In this document: piece after piece, positions 34,592 to 44,945 of the stretch
How positions within the stretch are numbered: position 1 is the stretch's first letter
How the letters are laid out: each line of letters starts with the position of its first letter
Assembly (NCBI GenBank): GCA_016213735.1
Contig: JACQZU010000006.1
Span: 1 to 59,738 of the forward strand
Length of the DNA stretch: 59,738 nt
Direction: 5' to 3'
DNA from: Acidobacteriota bacterium
GTDB taxonomy: Bacteria > Acidobacteriota > Holophagae > Holophagales > Holophagaceae
The notes under the pieces: generated by a model
Seen by the model: only the letters and a program-made list of their open reading frames with translations
Database searches by the model: none
What the model was told of the DNA's origin: nothing
Program-made: the position numbers and the translations under genes

Positions 34592-36150
34592 GGCAAGCGG
34601 CCCCGGGCCTCGCCCTGGCCCTCACCCTCGCCTGTTCGGCGCCCCCCGCGGCTCAGGACCGGGCCGTGGTGGCCTGGGAATCCTTTCCTCTCAGCCTGGA
34701 TCCACGGCAGGGCCAGGACCAGGCCAGCCAGAGACTCCTGGCCCTCACCCACCAGGGCCTGCTGCGCCGGGACCCCCGGCTCCAGCTCGTGCCGGACGCA
34801 TGCCTGGCCTGGAGGTGGGAGCGACCCTTCACGGAGCTCAGCTTCGACTTTCCCGATGAAAAGGCGGCCCGGGCCCTGGACTCGGAATGGTTCTGGTTCG
34901 CCCCGGGGCGCCCTCTGGGCGTCGCAGACGCCAGGGACGCCGTCGAGGCCTTGCGCGACCCGAACCTTGCCAGCCCCAAGTCGGGGCCCTTCCGCCAGGA
35001 GATTCAATCCACGGAGATCCTCCCCCGGCCCGGGGGGACACGGCTTCTCATCCGGCTCCGGAATCCAAATCCGGGATTCGCGGTCAACCTCACCCGGGGG
35101 GTCCTGGGGATTGCTCCCGAGGGGATGCGCGGGCCCAGGCTTCCGGGAACGGGACCCTACCGGATCGCGGAGGTGGTCCAGGAGGAACGCATCCTTCTCC
35201 TGCCCAGGCTGGAGCACCCCGACCTTCGCCGACACCCGGGCCGCGCGCTGCCCCTGGAACTCCGCCTCCTCCCCGACGCCACCACCCGCCTGCTGGCCCT
35301 CCGGCACGGCAGTGTCGGGGCCAGCCTCAACAACATCCCGTCCGACCTCCTCCCGGGGGCCGGCCGCGCCCGGGCCCACCCCGCGCCGGGCGCAAACCTG
35401 GAATACGTCGCTTTTCAGTGCTCGCACCCCATCCTCGGCCGCCCCCAGGTCCGGAAGGCCTTGTCCCTCGCCCTGGACCGGAAACAGCTCCTCACCGGGC
35501 TCATGGGCGGCCTGGCCCGGGAGGCCTGGGGCTTCTTCCCCCCGGAGCTGCCCCACGGGGCCGACGCGCGGGAGGAACTGGGCATCCCGGGGTCCTTCGA
35601 GGCCCGCCTCGCCCTGGCGGAAGCCCTGCTCGACGCCGCCGGATGGCCGCGCCAGGCCTCCGGATTCCGCTTCGTGCTCCGGATCTCCTGCACCCCCGAG
35701 ATCGCCTCTCGCATGAAGGCCCTGGCCATCCAGGCCCAATGGCGGCGGGTGGGGGTGGACCTCCGGATCGTGGCCCGGGAATTCGGGACCCTCCTGGCGG
35801 AGGTGATGGCGGGGAAGTTCGAGGTGGTGAGCCTCCGCTGGGTGGGGACCACGGATCCCCAGATGCTCCACGACACCTTCCACAGCGCCAGCGTGCCTCC
35901 GAGGGGCTTCAACCGAGGACATTTCCAGGATGCCCAGGTGGACCGGTGGCTCGATGAGGCCAAGAACTCCCCTGACCCGGGGAAGAGGCTGGAGTTGCTC
36001 CGCCGCGTCCAGGTCCGTGTCGTGGACCTGGCTCCCTATGCCTTCCTCTGGTGGCCCGACCAGGTTCCTGTCCTGGCGCCGGGCCTGGAAATGGACGTCA
36101 ATCCGGCCGGGGATTTCACGGGGATCTGGCGGACAGGGACCGGGCCATGA
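34588..36150 (+). CDS. Family 5 extracellular solute-binding lipoprotein (oligopeptide type)
   Basis: The 520-aa product starts at a TTG inside the anmK stop (TTGA). It has a lipoprotein signal (LALALTLAC) and reads as a peptide/nickel-type periplasmic binding protein, with an early LSLDPRQGQDQASQ, a GTGPYRI segment and a late NPAGDFTGIWRT. No permease or ATPase genes are adjacent, so it is an orphan binding protein here. Coupling to anmK makes murein-peptide capture an attractive but unproven idea. Confidence 0.85.
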   Translation: MRQAAPGLALALTLACSAPPAAQDRAVVAWESFPLSLDPRQGQDQASQRLLALTHQGLLRRDPRLQLVPDACLAWRWERPFTELSFDFPDEKAARALDSEWFWFAPGRPLGVADARDAVEALRDPNLASPKSGPFRQEIQSTEILPRPGGTRLLIRLRNPNPGFAVNLTRGVLGIAPEGMRGPRLPGTGPYRIAEVVQEERILLLPRLEHPDLRRHPGRALPLELRLLPDATTRLLALRHGSVGASLNNIPSDLLPGAGRARAHPAPGANLEYVAFQCSHPILGRPQVRKALSLALDRKQLLTGLMGGLAREAWGFFPPELPHGADAREELGIPGSFEARLALAEALLDAAGWPRQASGFRFVLRISCTPEIASRMKALAIQAQWRRVGVDLRIVAREFGTLLAEVMAGKFEVVSLRWVGTTDPQMLHDTFHSASVPPRGFNRGHFQDAQVDRWLDEAKNSPDPGKRLELLRRVQVRVVDLAPYAFLWWPDQVPVLAPGLEMDVNPAGDFTGIWRTGTGP

Positions 36151-38138
36151 AGGACGCCCGGTGGCTGGACCACCTTTCCCCCTGGGTGGCCCTGGGCTCC
36201 GTGATCAGCACCGGGCTCTTCCCCCCGGGCCAGGAGCTCCTGATGGCCCTGCCCCTCCTCGGGGCGGCGGCCCTGGAGTGGAGGCGGGCGGACCTGGAGC
36301 GGTTCCGGAGGCTCTTCGAGCTGGGTGCCCTCGCGGTGTTCCTCCTGATGGTGTTCCTGAGGCTGGAATTGATCCCGACCGTCACCCTCACCCTGTTCAT
36401 GCTTTCCGGCGTGCGCCTGGCGCTCCCCAGGGAGCTCCCTCAGCGGCGCCAGATCCTCCTGATGGGCTTCCTCCTCTTCCTGACCACGGGGATCACGAAC
36501 GCCGACCCGAGCTTCCTGGCCTGGGCCCTGGCATGGACCCTGGTGGCCTCCCTCCTGTTCCTGGAACAGAGCTGGGGGCAGTCCGCCCTTTTCCGGAGGG
36601 GACCGGGCCCTCCGCCGCCTCTCCGGAGGGCACTCGTCTGGACCCTGGGGGCGACCCTGCTGGCGATCCCCTTCTTCCTGGTGCTGCCCCGGGTGGCCCT
36701 GGGCCTGAGGCCCTTCGCCGGGGTGGGCAGCGTGGCCTCCCTCCGGGCGGGCTTCAGCGACGTGCTGGACCTGGGTCTCCCCGGAGGCCCCATCGGCTCC
36801 AGCGGCGCCGTGATGCTCCGCATTCGCCCGATGTCCGATCCCTCCCCGAGGACCCTGGAGATGTACCGGCAGACCTTCGGCCTCCTGCGGGGAATGGCCC
36901 TTGAAAGCGTGCACGGAAATCGGTGGAACGCCACGTCCTCGGAATTCGGGGGTTCCCTCGCCAACCTGGGGGAGGAGTTCGGCCCGGCCGAGGAGGCGGA
37001 AATCCTCTTCTATCCCGATCCCCTGGGGGTCATCCCGCGGCCCTACTCCCCCATGGCCTTCCCCGACCTGCCCCCCAACCTCTTCCGGGGTGCGCCGGGC
37101 GGAGCCCTGGCCTGGTTCCTCCCTCCCCGCCGGACCCTTCCCGCCCGCGTGCAATTCCTTCCGATGAAGACCCTCCCCATGCTCAGGGGGGGCACCCGGC
37201 GGATGCGCGGCCCCCGGCGAGCCGACCTGCTCCAGACCGAGGCGATCCACGAACCCGTGCGCCAGTGGAGCCTCCGCCAGGTCCCCGAGGACCTCCCGCC
37301 CGTGCAGCTCGCCAACCGCCTTTCCACCATTCTCCAGGGCTACCGGTACACGCTCGAGAACCCCAGCGGGGGCTCCCCCAACCCTCTGGAGGACTTCCTG
37401 GAGCGGAGCCGGGCGGGGCACTGCGAGTACTTCGCGTCCGCCCTGGCCATCGCCCTCCGGACCCGGGGGGTGCCCTCCCGGGTGGTCAATGGATTCCGCC
37501 TCGGGGCCTGGAACGGGGCCGGAGGCTATTTCCTCGTCACCCAGAACGAAGCCCACAGCTGGGTGGAGTACTGGGACGCCACCGTGGAGGCATGGCGCAT
37601 CGCCGATCCCACGCCCGGCTCTCCCCCCTCCTCCCTCGGGGAGGGCAGTGCCTTCGGGGCGTTGACCCGTTGGGCGGACGCCCTTCAGTTCCACTGGGAT
37701 CGCCACGTGGTCCGATTCTCGGACGAGGACCAGATGGCGGGCACCGAATGGATCCGGACCCGCCTGGGGCTGTTGCGGCTGCGCCTCCTGGGCCAAGGCT
37801 GGAACCTCGCGCTCTTCGGGGCCCTCCTTCTCTTCCTTGCGGCGGGGCTCTACGGAGCCTCTCGCCGGAGGAGGAAGGCCCCTGCTCCGAATTCCCTGCC
37901 CTCCCCCGGAGGCCTCAAACCCCTGAAGCCCCTGCTCCGGCGCACCCGGAAGACCGCCCCTCCAGGGCCCGGGGAGACCCTCCGGCGCTGGTTCCATCGG
38001 CTGGGGGAACTCCGGCCGGAGAGGCGGGAGGCCCTCCAGGTTCTCCTTCGGGAGGCGGAGGCGGTGCACTACGGGGACGGTTCCGAGGAGCGCCTGCGCC
38101 CCCTGGCGGCAGAGGAGGCCAGGCACTGGAAATCATGA
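36147..38138 (+). CDS. TgpA-like membrane transglutaminase
   Basis: The 663-aa protein has about six membrane spans in the first 180 residues and a periplasmic transglutaminase core. Its catalytic triad is visible: Cys426 in AGHCEYFA, His470 in EAHSWVEYWD and Asp487 in ADPTPG. A further span follows near residue 555, then a cytoplasmic Arg/Pro-rich tail. The DUF3488-transglutaminase-DUF4129 layout is that of TgpA. The ATG overlaps the stop of the binding-protein gene (ATGA). Substrate unknown; usually paired with MoxR/DUF58 genes, which are absent here. Confidence 0.88.
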   Translation: MKDARWLDHLSPWVALGSVISTGLFPPGQELLMALPLLGAAALEWRRADLERFRRLFELGALAVFLLMVFLRLELIPTVTLTLFMLSGVRLALPRELPQRRQILLMGFLLFLTTGITNADPSFLAWALAWTLVASLLFLEQSWGQSALFRRGPGPPPPLRRALVWTLGATLLAIPFFLVLPRVALGLRPFAGVGSVASLRAGFSDVLDLGLPGGPIGSSGAVMLRIRPMSDPSPRTLEMYRQTFGLLRGMALESVHGNRWNATSSEFGGSLANLGEEFGPAEEAEILFYPDPLGVIPRPYSPMAFPDLPPNLFRGAPGGALAWFLPPRRTLPARVQFLPMKTLPMLRGGTRRMRGPRRADLLQTEAIHEPVRQWSLRQVPEDLPPVQLANRLSTILQGYRYTLENPSGGSPNPLEDFLERSRAGHCEYFASALAIALRTRGVPSRVVNGFRLGAWNGAGGYFLVTQNEAHSWVEYWDATVEAWRIADPTPGSPPSSLGEGSAFGALTRWADALQFHWDRHVVRFSDEDQMAGTEWIRTRLGLLRLRLLGQGWNLALFGALLLFLAAGLYGASRRRRKAPAPNSLPSPGGLKPLKPLLRRTRKTAPPGPGETLRRWFHRLGELRPERREALQVLLREAEAVHYGDGSEERLRPLAAEEARHWKS

Positions 38139-38148
38139 GCGGGGCGGT

Positions 38149-40431
<2,283 letters not shown>

Positions 40432-40440
40432 CCTACGATT

Positions 40441-40770
40441 CTACTTCCCGGCACCCCGGCGGCCCTTCCTCGGGTTGCGGAGGAACTGGACGAGCTTCCG
40501 GACCTCCTCCTCCCCGAGGCTTGCGCGGAATCCCGGCATGGCGCCTTTCCCGTCGAGGATGGCCCCGAGGAGTTCGTCGTCGCTCCGGTCGGCCAGCCGG
40601 CGGGGATCGTCCAGGCGCGGACCGAGGGGGCGGGGGACCTCCGCCCCCTTGGCCGCAGGGAACGGTCCGTGGCATTTCGCGCAATGGCGACCATAGATGG
40701 CCGCAGAATCCGGGCCCGCTCCGGCCAGGGAAGCCGCGAGGAGCAGGCCAAGAACAGGACGGCGCGACAT
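40441..40770 (-). CDS. Small periplasmic monohaem cytochrome c
   Basis: The 109-aa product has a signal peptide (residues 1-18) and one haem-binding motif, C30-A-K-C33-H34. Met78 in GAMPGF is the likely second axial ligand, and the C-terminal helix EEEVRKLVQFLRNPRK is typical of class I cytochromes c. It would carry electrons in the periplasm. Its partner enzyme is not in this window. The gene is 9 bp upstream of pcrA; the pairing is probably incidental. Confidence 0.85.
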   Translation of the reverse strand: MSRRPVLGLLLAASLAGAGPDSAAIYGRHCAKCHGPFPAAKGAEVPRPLGPRLDDPRRLADRSDDELLGAILDGKGAMPGFRASLGEEEVRKLVQFLRNPRKGRRGAGK

Positions 40771-40820
40771 GGAAGCGACGCTAACACGGCGAAGGGTGGC
40801 TCAGGATACGCTGGTGGGTC

Positions 40821-40906
40821 GCTCCCGTGGCGGAATGGCAGACGCCGCGGACTTAAAATCCGCTGCCCGCGAGGGCGTGCCGGTTCGACTCCGGCCGGGA
40901 GCACCA
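40821..40906 (+). tRNA. tRNA-Leu (anticodon UAA)
   Basis: An 86-nt class II tRNA with a 7-bp acceptor stem (GCTCCCG with CGGGAGC), a D-arm, anticodon loop CTTAAAA giving UAA, a variable arm (CCCGCGAGGG) and the T-loop GGTTCGACTCC. The CCA end is encoded at 40904-40906. The long variable arm is expected for leucine. Confidence 0.96.
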
Positions 40907-40921
40907 CTGGGGGGCCCCTGC

Positions 40922-41866
40922 ATGGACGAGGTGGTGATCGCGGGCGGCAGCGGCTTCCTGGGCAGGGCCCTGGCCGCACGCCTGGCGGCCGAGGGGACCC
41001 CCGTGGTCATTCTCAGCCGCCGCAGCGGGCAGGATTTCGGCCCCGGAATCCGGCGCGGGGCCTGGGGAAACCTGGCCCAACGGCTGGAGGGTGCCCGGGC
41101 CGTGGTGAACCTGGCGGGAGAGAACCTGGCGGGGGGCCGGTGGACCCGGGCCAGGATGGACCTGCTCCGGTCGAGCCGGGTGGAGCCCACGCGGTGGATC
41201 GTGGAGGCCCTGTCCGCCTGCACACGGCCGCCCTCCGTCCTCGTCAACGCGAGCGGGGCGGGCTACTACGGCGACACGGAGGTCCCCGTGGACGAAGGGG
41301 CCCCCCCCGGGAGCGGATTCCTGGCGGACACCTGCGTGGCCTGGGAGGCCGAGGCGGTGGCGGCCGAGCGCATCGGGATCCGGGTCCTGCGGCTGCGGAT
41401 GGGGGTGGTCCTGGCCCGCGAAGGGGGCGCCCTGCCCCGGTTGGCCCTCCCGGTCCGGTGTTTCGCCGGGGCCCCCCTCGGACACGGCCGTCAGGGTTTC
41501 CCCTGGATCCACCTCGAGGACCTGCTGGGGCTGGTCCAGGCAGCTCTCTCCGACGCCCGGTGGAGGGGAGCCGTGAACGCCGTCGCGCCCTCCCTTACCT
41601 CCCAGGGCGAATTCACCCGCAGCCTTGGAAGGGTTCTCCGGCGCCCCATCCTGCCCCTGCCCCCCTCTCTCAGCTCCGGTGTCCTCAAGGTCCTGCTCGG
41701 AAGGATGGCGGACGAAATGCTGCTCGGCGGTGCCTTCGTGCGCCCCGCCGCCGCCCTGGAGCGGGGCTTCGGGTTCGGCTTCCCCGACGCCCGCGCCGCC
41801 CTTCAGGACCTGCTGGGGCCGGTCAGGCCACTTCCCCCCGAAGGTGGTGGGGGCCCGCCCCGGTGA
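40922..41866 (+). CDS. SDR-type epimerase, YfcH family
   Basis: The 314-aa protein has the NAD(P)-binding glycines GGSGFLGRAL near residue 8, NASGAGYYGD with the family active-site tyrosine and a C-terminal DUF1731-like region (PLPPSLSSGVLKVLLGRMADEMLLG). YfcH-type proteins are nucleoside-diphosphate-sugar epimerase homologues of unknown substrate. It begins 15 bp after tRNA-Leu, and its last 44 bp overlap the convergent miaB. Confidence 0.9.
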   Translation: MDEVVIAGGSGFLGRALAARLAAEGTPVVILSRRSGQDFGPGIRRGAWGNLAQRLEGARAVVNLAGENLAGGRWTRARMDLLRSSRVEPTRWIVEALSACTRPPSVLVNASGAGYYGDTEVPVDEGAPPGSGFLADTCVAWEAEAVAAERIGIRVLRLRMGVVLAREGGALPRLALPVRCFAGAPLGHGRQGFPWIHLEDLLGLVQAALSDARWRGAVNAVAPSLTSQGEFTRSLGRVLRRPILPLPPSLSSGVLKVLLGRMADEMLLGGAFVRPAAALERGFGFGFPDARAALQDLLGPVRPLPPEGGGGPPR

Positions 41867-43127
41867 TCCGGGCCTGGACGAGCTCGCCGAATGGGAGGCT
41901 GCGCCCAGGCCCCGCCTGCAGGTGAACGTTCTTCCAGTCGGCGGTGCGCCCCATCCAGTGGCCGGCTTCCGTGGCGGCCGGGCTTTCGATCCGCACGGGC
42001 ACGGTCCGCCCGACCAGCCGGCGGTTGCTCTCCTCGGTCAGGTCGGCCTGCCTTTGCTGGAGCCGTCGGAGCCGGGCCCCCTTCTCGGCCTGGGACAGGT
42101 CGTCCTTGAGCCGGAGGGCCGGGGTTCCGGGCCTGGGCGAATAGATGAAGCTGAAGGAGGCGTCAAACCGAACCTTTTCCAGCAGGTCCAGGGTGGCCTG
42201 GAAGTCCTGGTCGGTCTCTCCGGGGAACCCCACGATGAAATCCGTGGAGAGGGAAACCCCTTCCCTCTCCTCGCCGAGCCAGGAGACCCGCTCGAGGTAC
42301 TGGTCCACGGTGTACTCCCGCCTCATCCGCCGCAGCACGGCGTCGGATCCGCTCTGCACCGGAAGGTGGAGGAAGGGCGCGACCTTGGGATGGCCGACGA
42401 TCAGCCTCGCGAGCCTGGGCGTGAAATTCATCGGGTGGCTCGTGGTGAATCGGATCCATTCCAGCCCTTGCAGCTCCCCGATCCGCTCCACCAGGTCGGC
42501 GAAATCGCAGCCGCCGGCGTAGCTGTTGACGTTCTGCCCCAGCAGCTCGACCTCGCGGAATCCCGCGGCCACCAGGCCCCGGACCTCTTCCACCACGTCC
42601 TTCCAGGGGCGGCTGCGTTCGGGGCCGCGGGTGGCGGGCACCACGCAGAAGGTGCAGGCGTGGTTGCAGCCCTCGATGATGCTGACCAGGGCCTTGGCGG
42701 TCTCCCCCCGGCGGGTGGCCTCGGGCGGGAACAGGTGGTTGTCGGGATGGGCTCCCGTATCAATGAGGCGCCGCCCGCCCTCCAGGGCCTCCCGCACCAG
42801 GTCGGGCAGCTGGCGGAGGGCCATGGTCCCCAGGACCAGGTCGACCTGGGGGGCGCGCTTGAAGAGGGCCTCCTTTTCCTGCTGGGCCAGGCAGCCCGTG
42901 ACGCCGATGAGGAAGGGACGCCGCTTCTTCTCCTCCCGGAGGCGGCCAAGTTCGCTGTACACCTTGTGGACCGCCTTCTCACGGATGGAGCAGGTGTTGA
43001 GCAGGACAAGGTCGGCGCTGGACCAGTGGGGGACGGGCTCCATGCCCATGCCCGCCAGGAGGCCCGACAGCTTCTCGCTGTCGTGGTCGTTCATCTGGCA
43101 GCCCCAGGTCGCGACGTGGAATTTCAT
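41823..43127 (-). CDS. miaB: tRNA-2-methylthio-N6-dimethylallyladenosine synthase MiaB
   Basis: MiaB is a radical-SAM methylthiotransferase acting on i6A37 of tRNA. The 434-aa protein has the N-terminal cluster ligands Cys10, Cys46 and Cys79, the radical-SAM cysteines Cys154, Cys158 and Cys161 (GCNHACTFC), and a C-terminal TRAM domain. The NTCSIREKA motif is MiaB-like rather than RimO- or MtaB-like. Its 3' end overlaps the epimerase gene on the other strand by 44 bp. Confidence 0.95.
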   Translation of the reverse strand: MKFHVATWGCQMNDHDSEKLSGLLAGMGMEPVPHWSSADLVLLNTCSIREKAVHKVYSELGRLREEKKRRPFLIGVTGCLAQQEKEALFKRAPQVDLVLGTMALRQLPDLVREALEGGRRLIDTGAHPDNHLFPPEATRRGETAKALVSIIEGCNHACTFCVVPATRGPERSRPWKDVVEEVRGLVAAGFREVELLGQNVNSYAGGCDFADLVERIGELQGLEWIRFTTSHPMNFTPRLARLIVGHPKVAPFLHLPVQSGSDAVLRRMRREYTVDQYLERVSWLGEEREGVSLSTDFIVGFPGETDQDFQATLDLLEKVRFDASFSFIYSPRPGTPALRLKDDLSQAEKGARLRRLQQRQADLTEESNRRLVGRTVPVRIESPAATEAGHWMGRTADWKNVHLQAGPGRSLPFGELVQARITGAGPHHLRGEVA

Positions 43128-43154
43128 GGCGCCTCGACTTCCCCTGGGCCCCGG

Positions 43155-43751
43155 TCAGCCTCGACCCAGCTTGGCCCGGAGGACATCCCCCTCCAGCGCA
43201 ACCTGGATTCCGAGTGCCTCGCCGAGGCGCACCGCCCAGCGGGAGGCGAGGTCCCTGGGTCCTGGGCCTCCGGGTGCCAGGGCCTCCGGGAGGGTCGGGC
43301 ACGCGGAGAGGAGCACCTCGAAGGAACCCCCGTCCCGGCCAAGACCAATGGTGAGGCCCTGGTCCGCTGTGTAAGGGAGGAGGAGCCGCGCCATGGCGTG
43401 GATCCAGCCCCGGAGCAGGACCCCCGGAACCGGGGTCTCCGGCGGGAGGGACGAGTCGATCTGGATGGTGGACCTGAACATCACCCGGAGAGGCTCCAAC
43501 TGGGTGTGGAGCCGTTCCTTCCAGGTTTCCAGCGGTTCGGAATCGGCGGAGGGGAGGGTCTCCATGGCCAGGCTTCGGGCCCGCACCAGGGCCGTCTGGC
43601 CCTCGCTCAAGGCCGCGGAGAGGCGCCTCCTGTCCCGGTCGGAGAGGGGCCGTTCCGCGGGGGAGAGGTCGAGGATCCCCTGGACCCCGGACAGCACGTT
43701 CGCAAGGTCGTGCAAGGTCGCCCGGATGAGTCCTTCGGCGGCGGCTTCCAT
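43155..43751 (-). CDS. DHp-like histidine phosphotransfer/sensor-kinase fragment protein
   Basis: The 198-aa protein opens with a helix containing LHDLANVLSGVQGILDL (near residues 13-29), like the dimerisation/His-phosphotransfer helix of sensor kinases. A second helix and an alpha/beta domain follow at the position of the kinase ATPase domain. No clear N-box or G-box is seen, so it may be a ChpT-like phosphotransferase or a degenerate kinase. The start at 43751 is the first plausible one; the ribosome site is weak. It diverges from the MshEN gene. Confidence 0.6.
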   Translation of the reverse strand: MEAAAEGLIRATLHDLANVLSGVQGILDLSPAERPLSDRDRRRLSAALSEGQTALVRARSLAMETLPSADSEPLETWKERLHTQLEPLRVMFRSTIQIDSSLPPETPVPGVLLRGWIHAMARLLLPYTADQGLTIGLGRDGGSFEVLLSACPTLPEALAPGGPGPRDLASRWAVRLGEALGIQVALEGDVLRAKLGRG

Positions 43752-43829
43752 GGCAAGTCCATCAATGTGTTGGCGTTCAAGCCCCCACCCAGGGTACCGT
43801 ATCGGTACCTTCCCTGAAGGGTTTTTCCC

Positions 43830-44753
43830 ATGCAGAGCCACACCAAGCGCCTGGGCGAGATGCTGGTGGACGCCGGGCTGATCTCCCCCGCCCAGCTCCA
43901 AGAAGCCCTGCGGCACCAGCGGTTCGCCGGAGGCCGGATGGGCACCAATCTGGTGGCCCTCGGCTACATCAGCGAAGAGGTCCTCATGGACTTCCTTGCC
44001 CACCAGACCGGTGTGCCCAGGGCGGATCTCCGCACCCTCAACATCGACCTGGCGATTCTCCGGCGCATCCCCCGCCGCCTGGCCGAGCAGCTCACCATCC
44101 TTCCCCTCGCCTACAAGGAACCCAAGACACTCGTCCTGGCCATGGCCGATCCGTCGGACCTCAACGCCATCGACAGTGCCCGCTTCGCTTCGGGACTCAC
44201 CATCGAACCCATGGTGGCCTCCCACAGCGCCCTGCGGTCCGCCATCGCCGAACAGTACCGGAAAGTGGACGGCGGCGCCCCGGCTCCCATCACGGTGGAG
44301 GTCGGCCCTTCCCTCAACCTGGACGAGGGGCTTCCGGTCAATTTCGAGATTCCCGCCCCGGGGCCCAACGACAGCGCGCCCTCCTCGTCCCCCGCGGTGA
44401 AGCCCTACCCCAAGGATCCCTTTTTCGACGGCATCGAAGGGGTCTCCCCTGCGGACCCCTTCGGCCTGTTCGAGGGGGGTGGAGAGGGGGCCGCCCCCCC
44501 CGCCCAGGGCACGCCCCTGCCCGGCACCGCGACCTCCGCGGGATCCCCCGCGCCATCCGCGGGAGGCCTCATCCCCTCCCGGAACGCCCGGGAAGGACGG
44601 ACCAGGCCCCTGGATTCCTTCCAGACCCGGGTGCTCCTCATTGGACTGGTCCGGCTGCTCCAGAAGCGGGGGGTGCTCGGGGAGGACGAACTCCAGCGCT
44701 TCTTGTCCAGCCTGATCGAGAGCGGGCTGCTCAGGGAGGACGGGAAGGACTAG
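43830..44753 (+). CDS. Orphan MshEN-domain protein (predicted c-di-GMP binding)
   Basis: Residues 6-60 hold the tandem MshEN pattern (KRLGEMLVDAGLIS, then RMGTNLVALGYIS) found at the N-terminus of GspE/PilB-type ATPases, where it binds cyclic di-GMP. Residues 60-145 continue as the GspEII_N-like domain (ILPLAYKEPKTLVLAMADPSD). There is no ATPase domain; instead a long Pro/Ser/Gly linker leads to a C-terminal helical segment (TRVLLIGLVRLLQKRGVL). A role as a c-di-GMP-responsive adaptor is inferred. Confidence 0.78.
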   Translation: MQSHTKRLGEMLVDAGLISPAQLQEALRHQRFAGGRMGTNLVALGYISEEVLMDFLAHQTGVPRADLRTLNIDLAILRRIPRRLAEQLTILPLAYKEPKTLVLAMADPSDLNAIDSARFASGLTIEPMVASHSALRSAIAEQYRKVDGGAPAPITVEVGPSLNLDEGLPVNFEIPAPGPNDSAPSSSPAVKPYPKDPFFDGIEGVSPADPFGLFEGGGEGAAPPAQGTPLPGTATSAGSPAPSAGGLIPSRNAREGRTRPLDSFQTRVLLIGLVRLLQKRGVLGEDELQRFLSSLIESGLLREDGKD

Positions 44754-44932
44754 CCCGGATCCTTCCCGCGGAGCATGGCTCCCCGCCGGGCGGGACAGGA
44801 TCCCGAAGGACAGTGGCCGCAGGCGTCGGGAGGACAGCGCCCTCCGCCCCGGAGCATGGGCCAGAGGTCCCGGAGCAGCCATCCTCCCGCGAGGGCGGCG
44901 GCAAGGGCCGTGAGGAGGAACTGGACGTTCAT
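44750..44932 (-). CDS. FeoB-associated Cys-rich membrane protein
   Basis: The 60-aa protein has one membrane span (residues 4-22) followed by a Cys-rich tail with four cysteines (C33, C38, C41, C46). This is the layout of the short FeoB-associated family encoded after feoB in many bacteria. It starts 13 bp after the feoB stop on the same strand. Its role in iron uptake is not defined. Confidence 0.8.
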   Translation of the reverse strand: MNVQFLLTALAAALAGGWLLRDLWPMLRGGGRCPPDACGHCPSGSCPARRGAMLRGKDPG

Positions 44933-44945
44933 GGCTCCTCCATCC

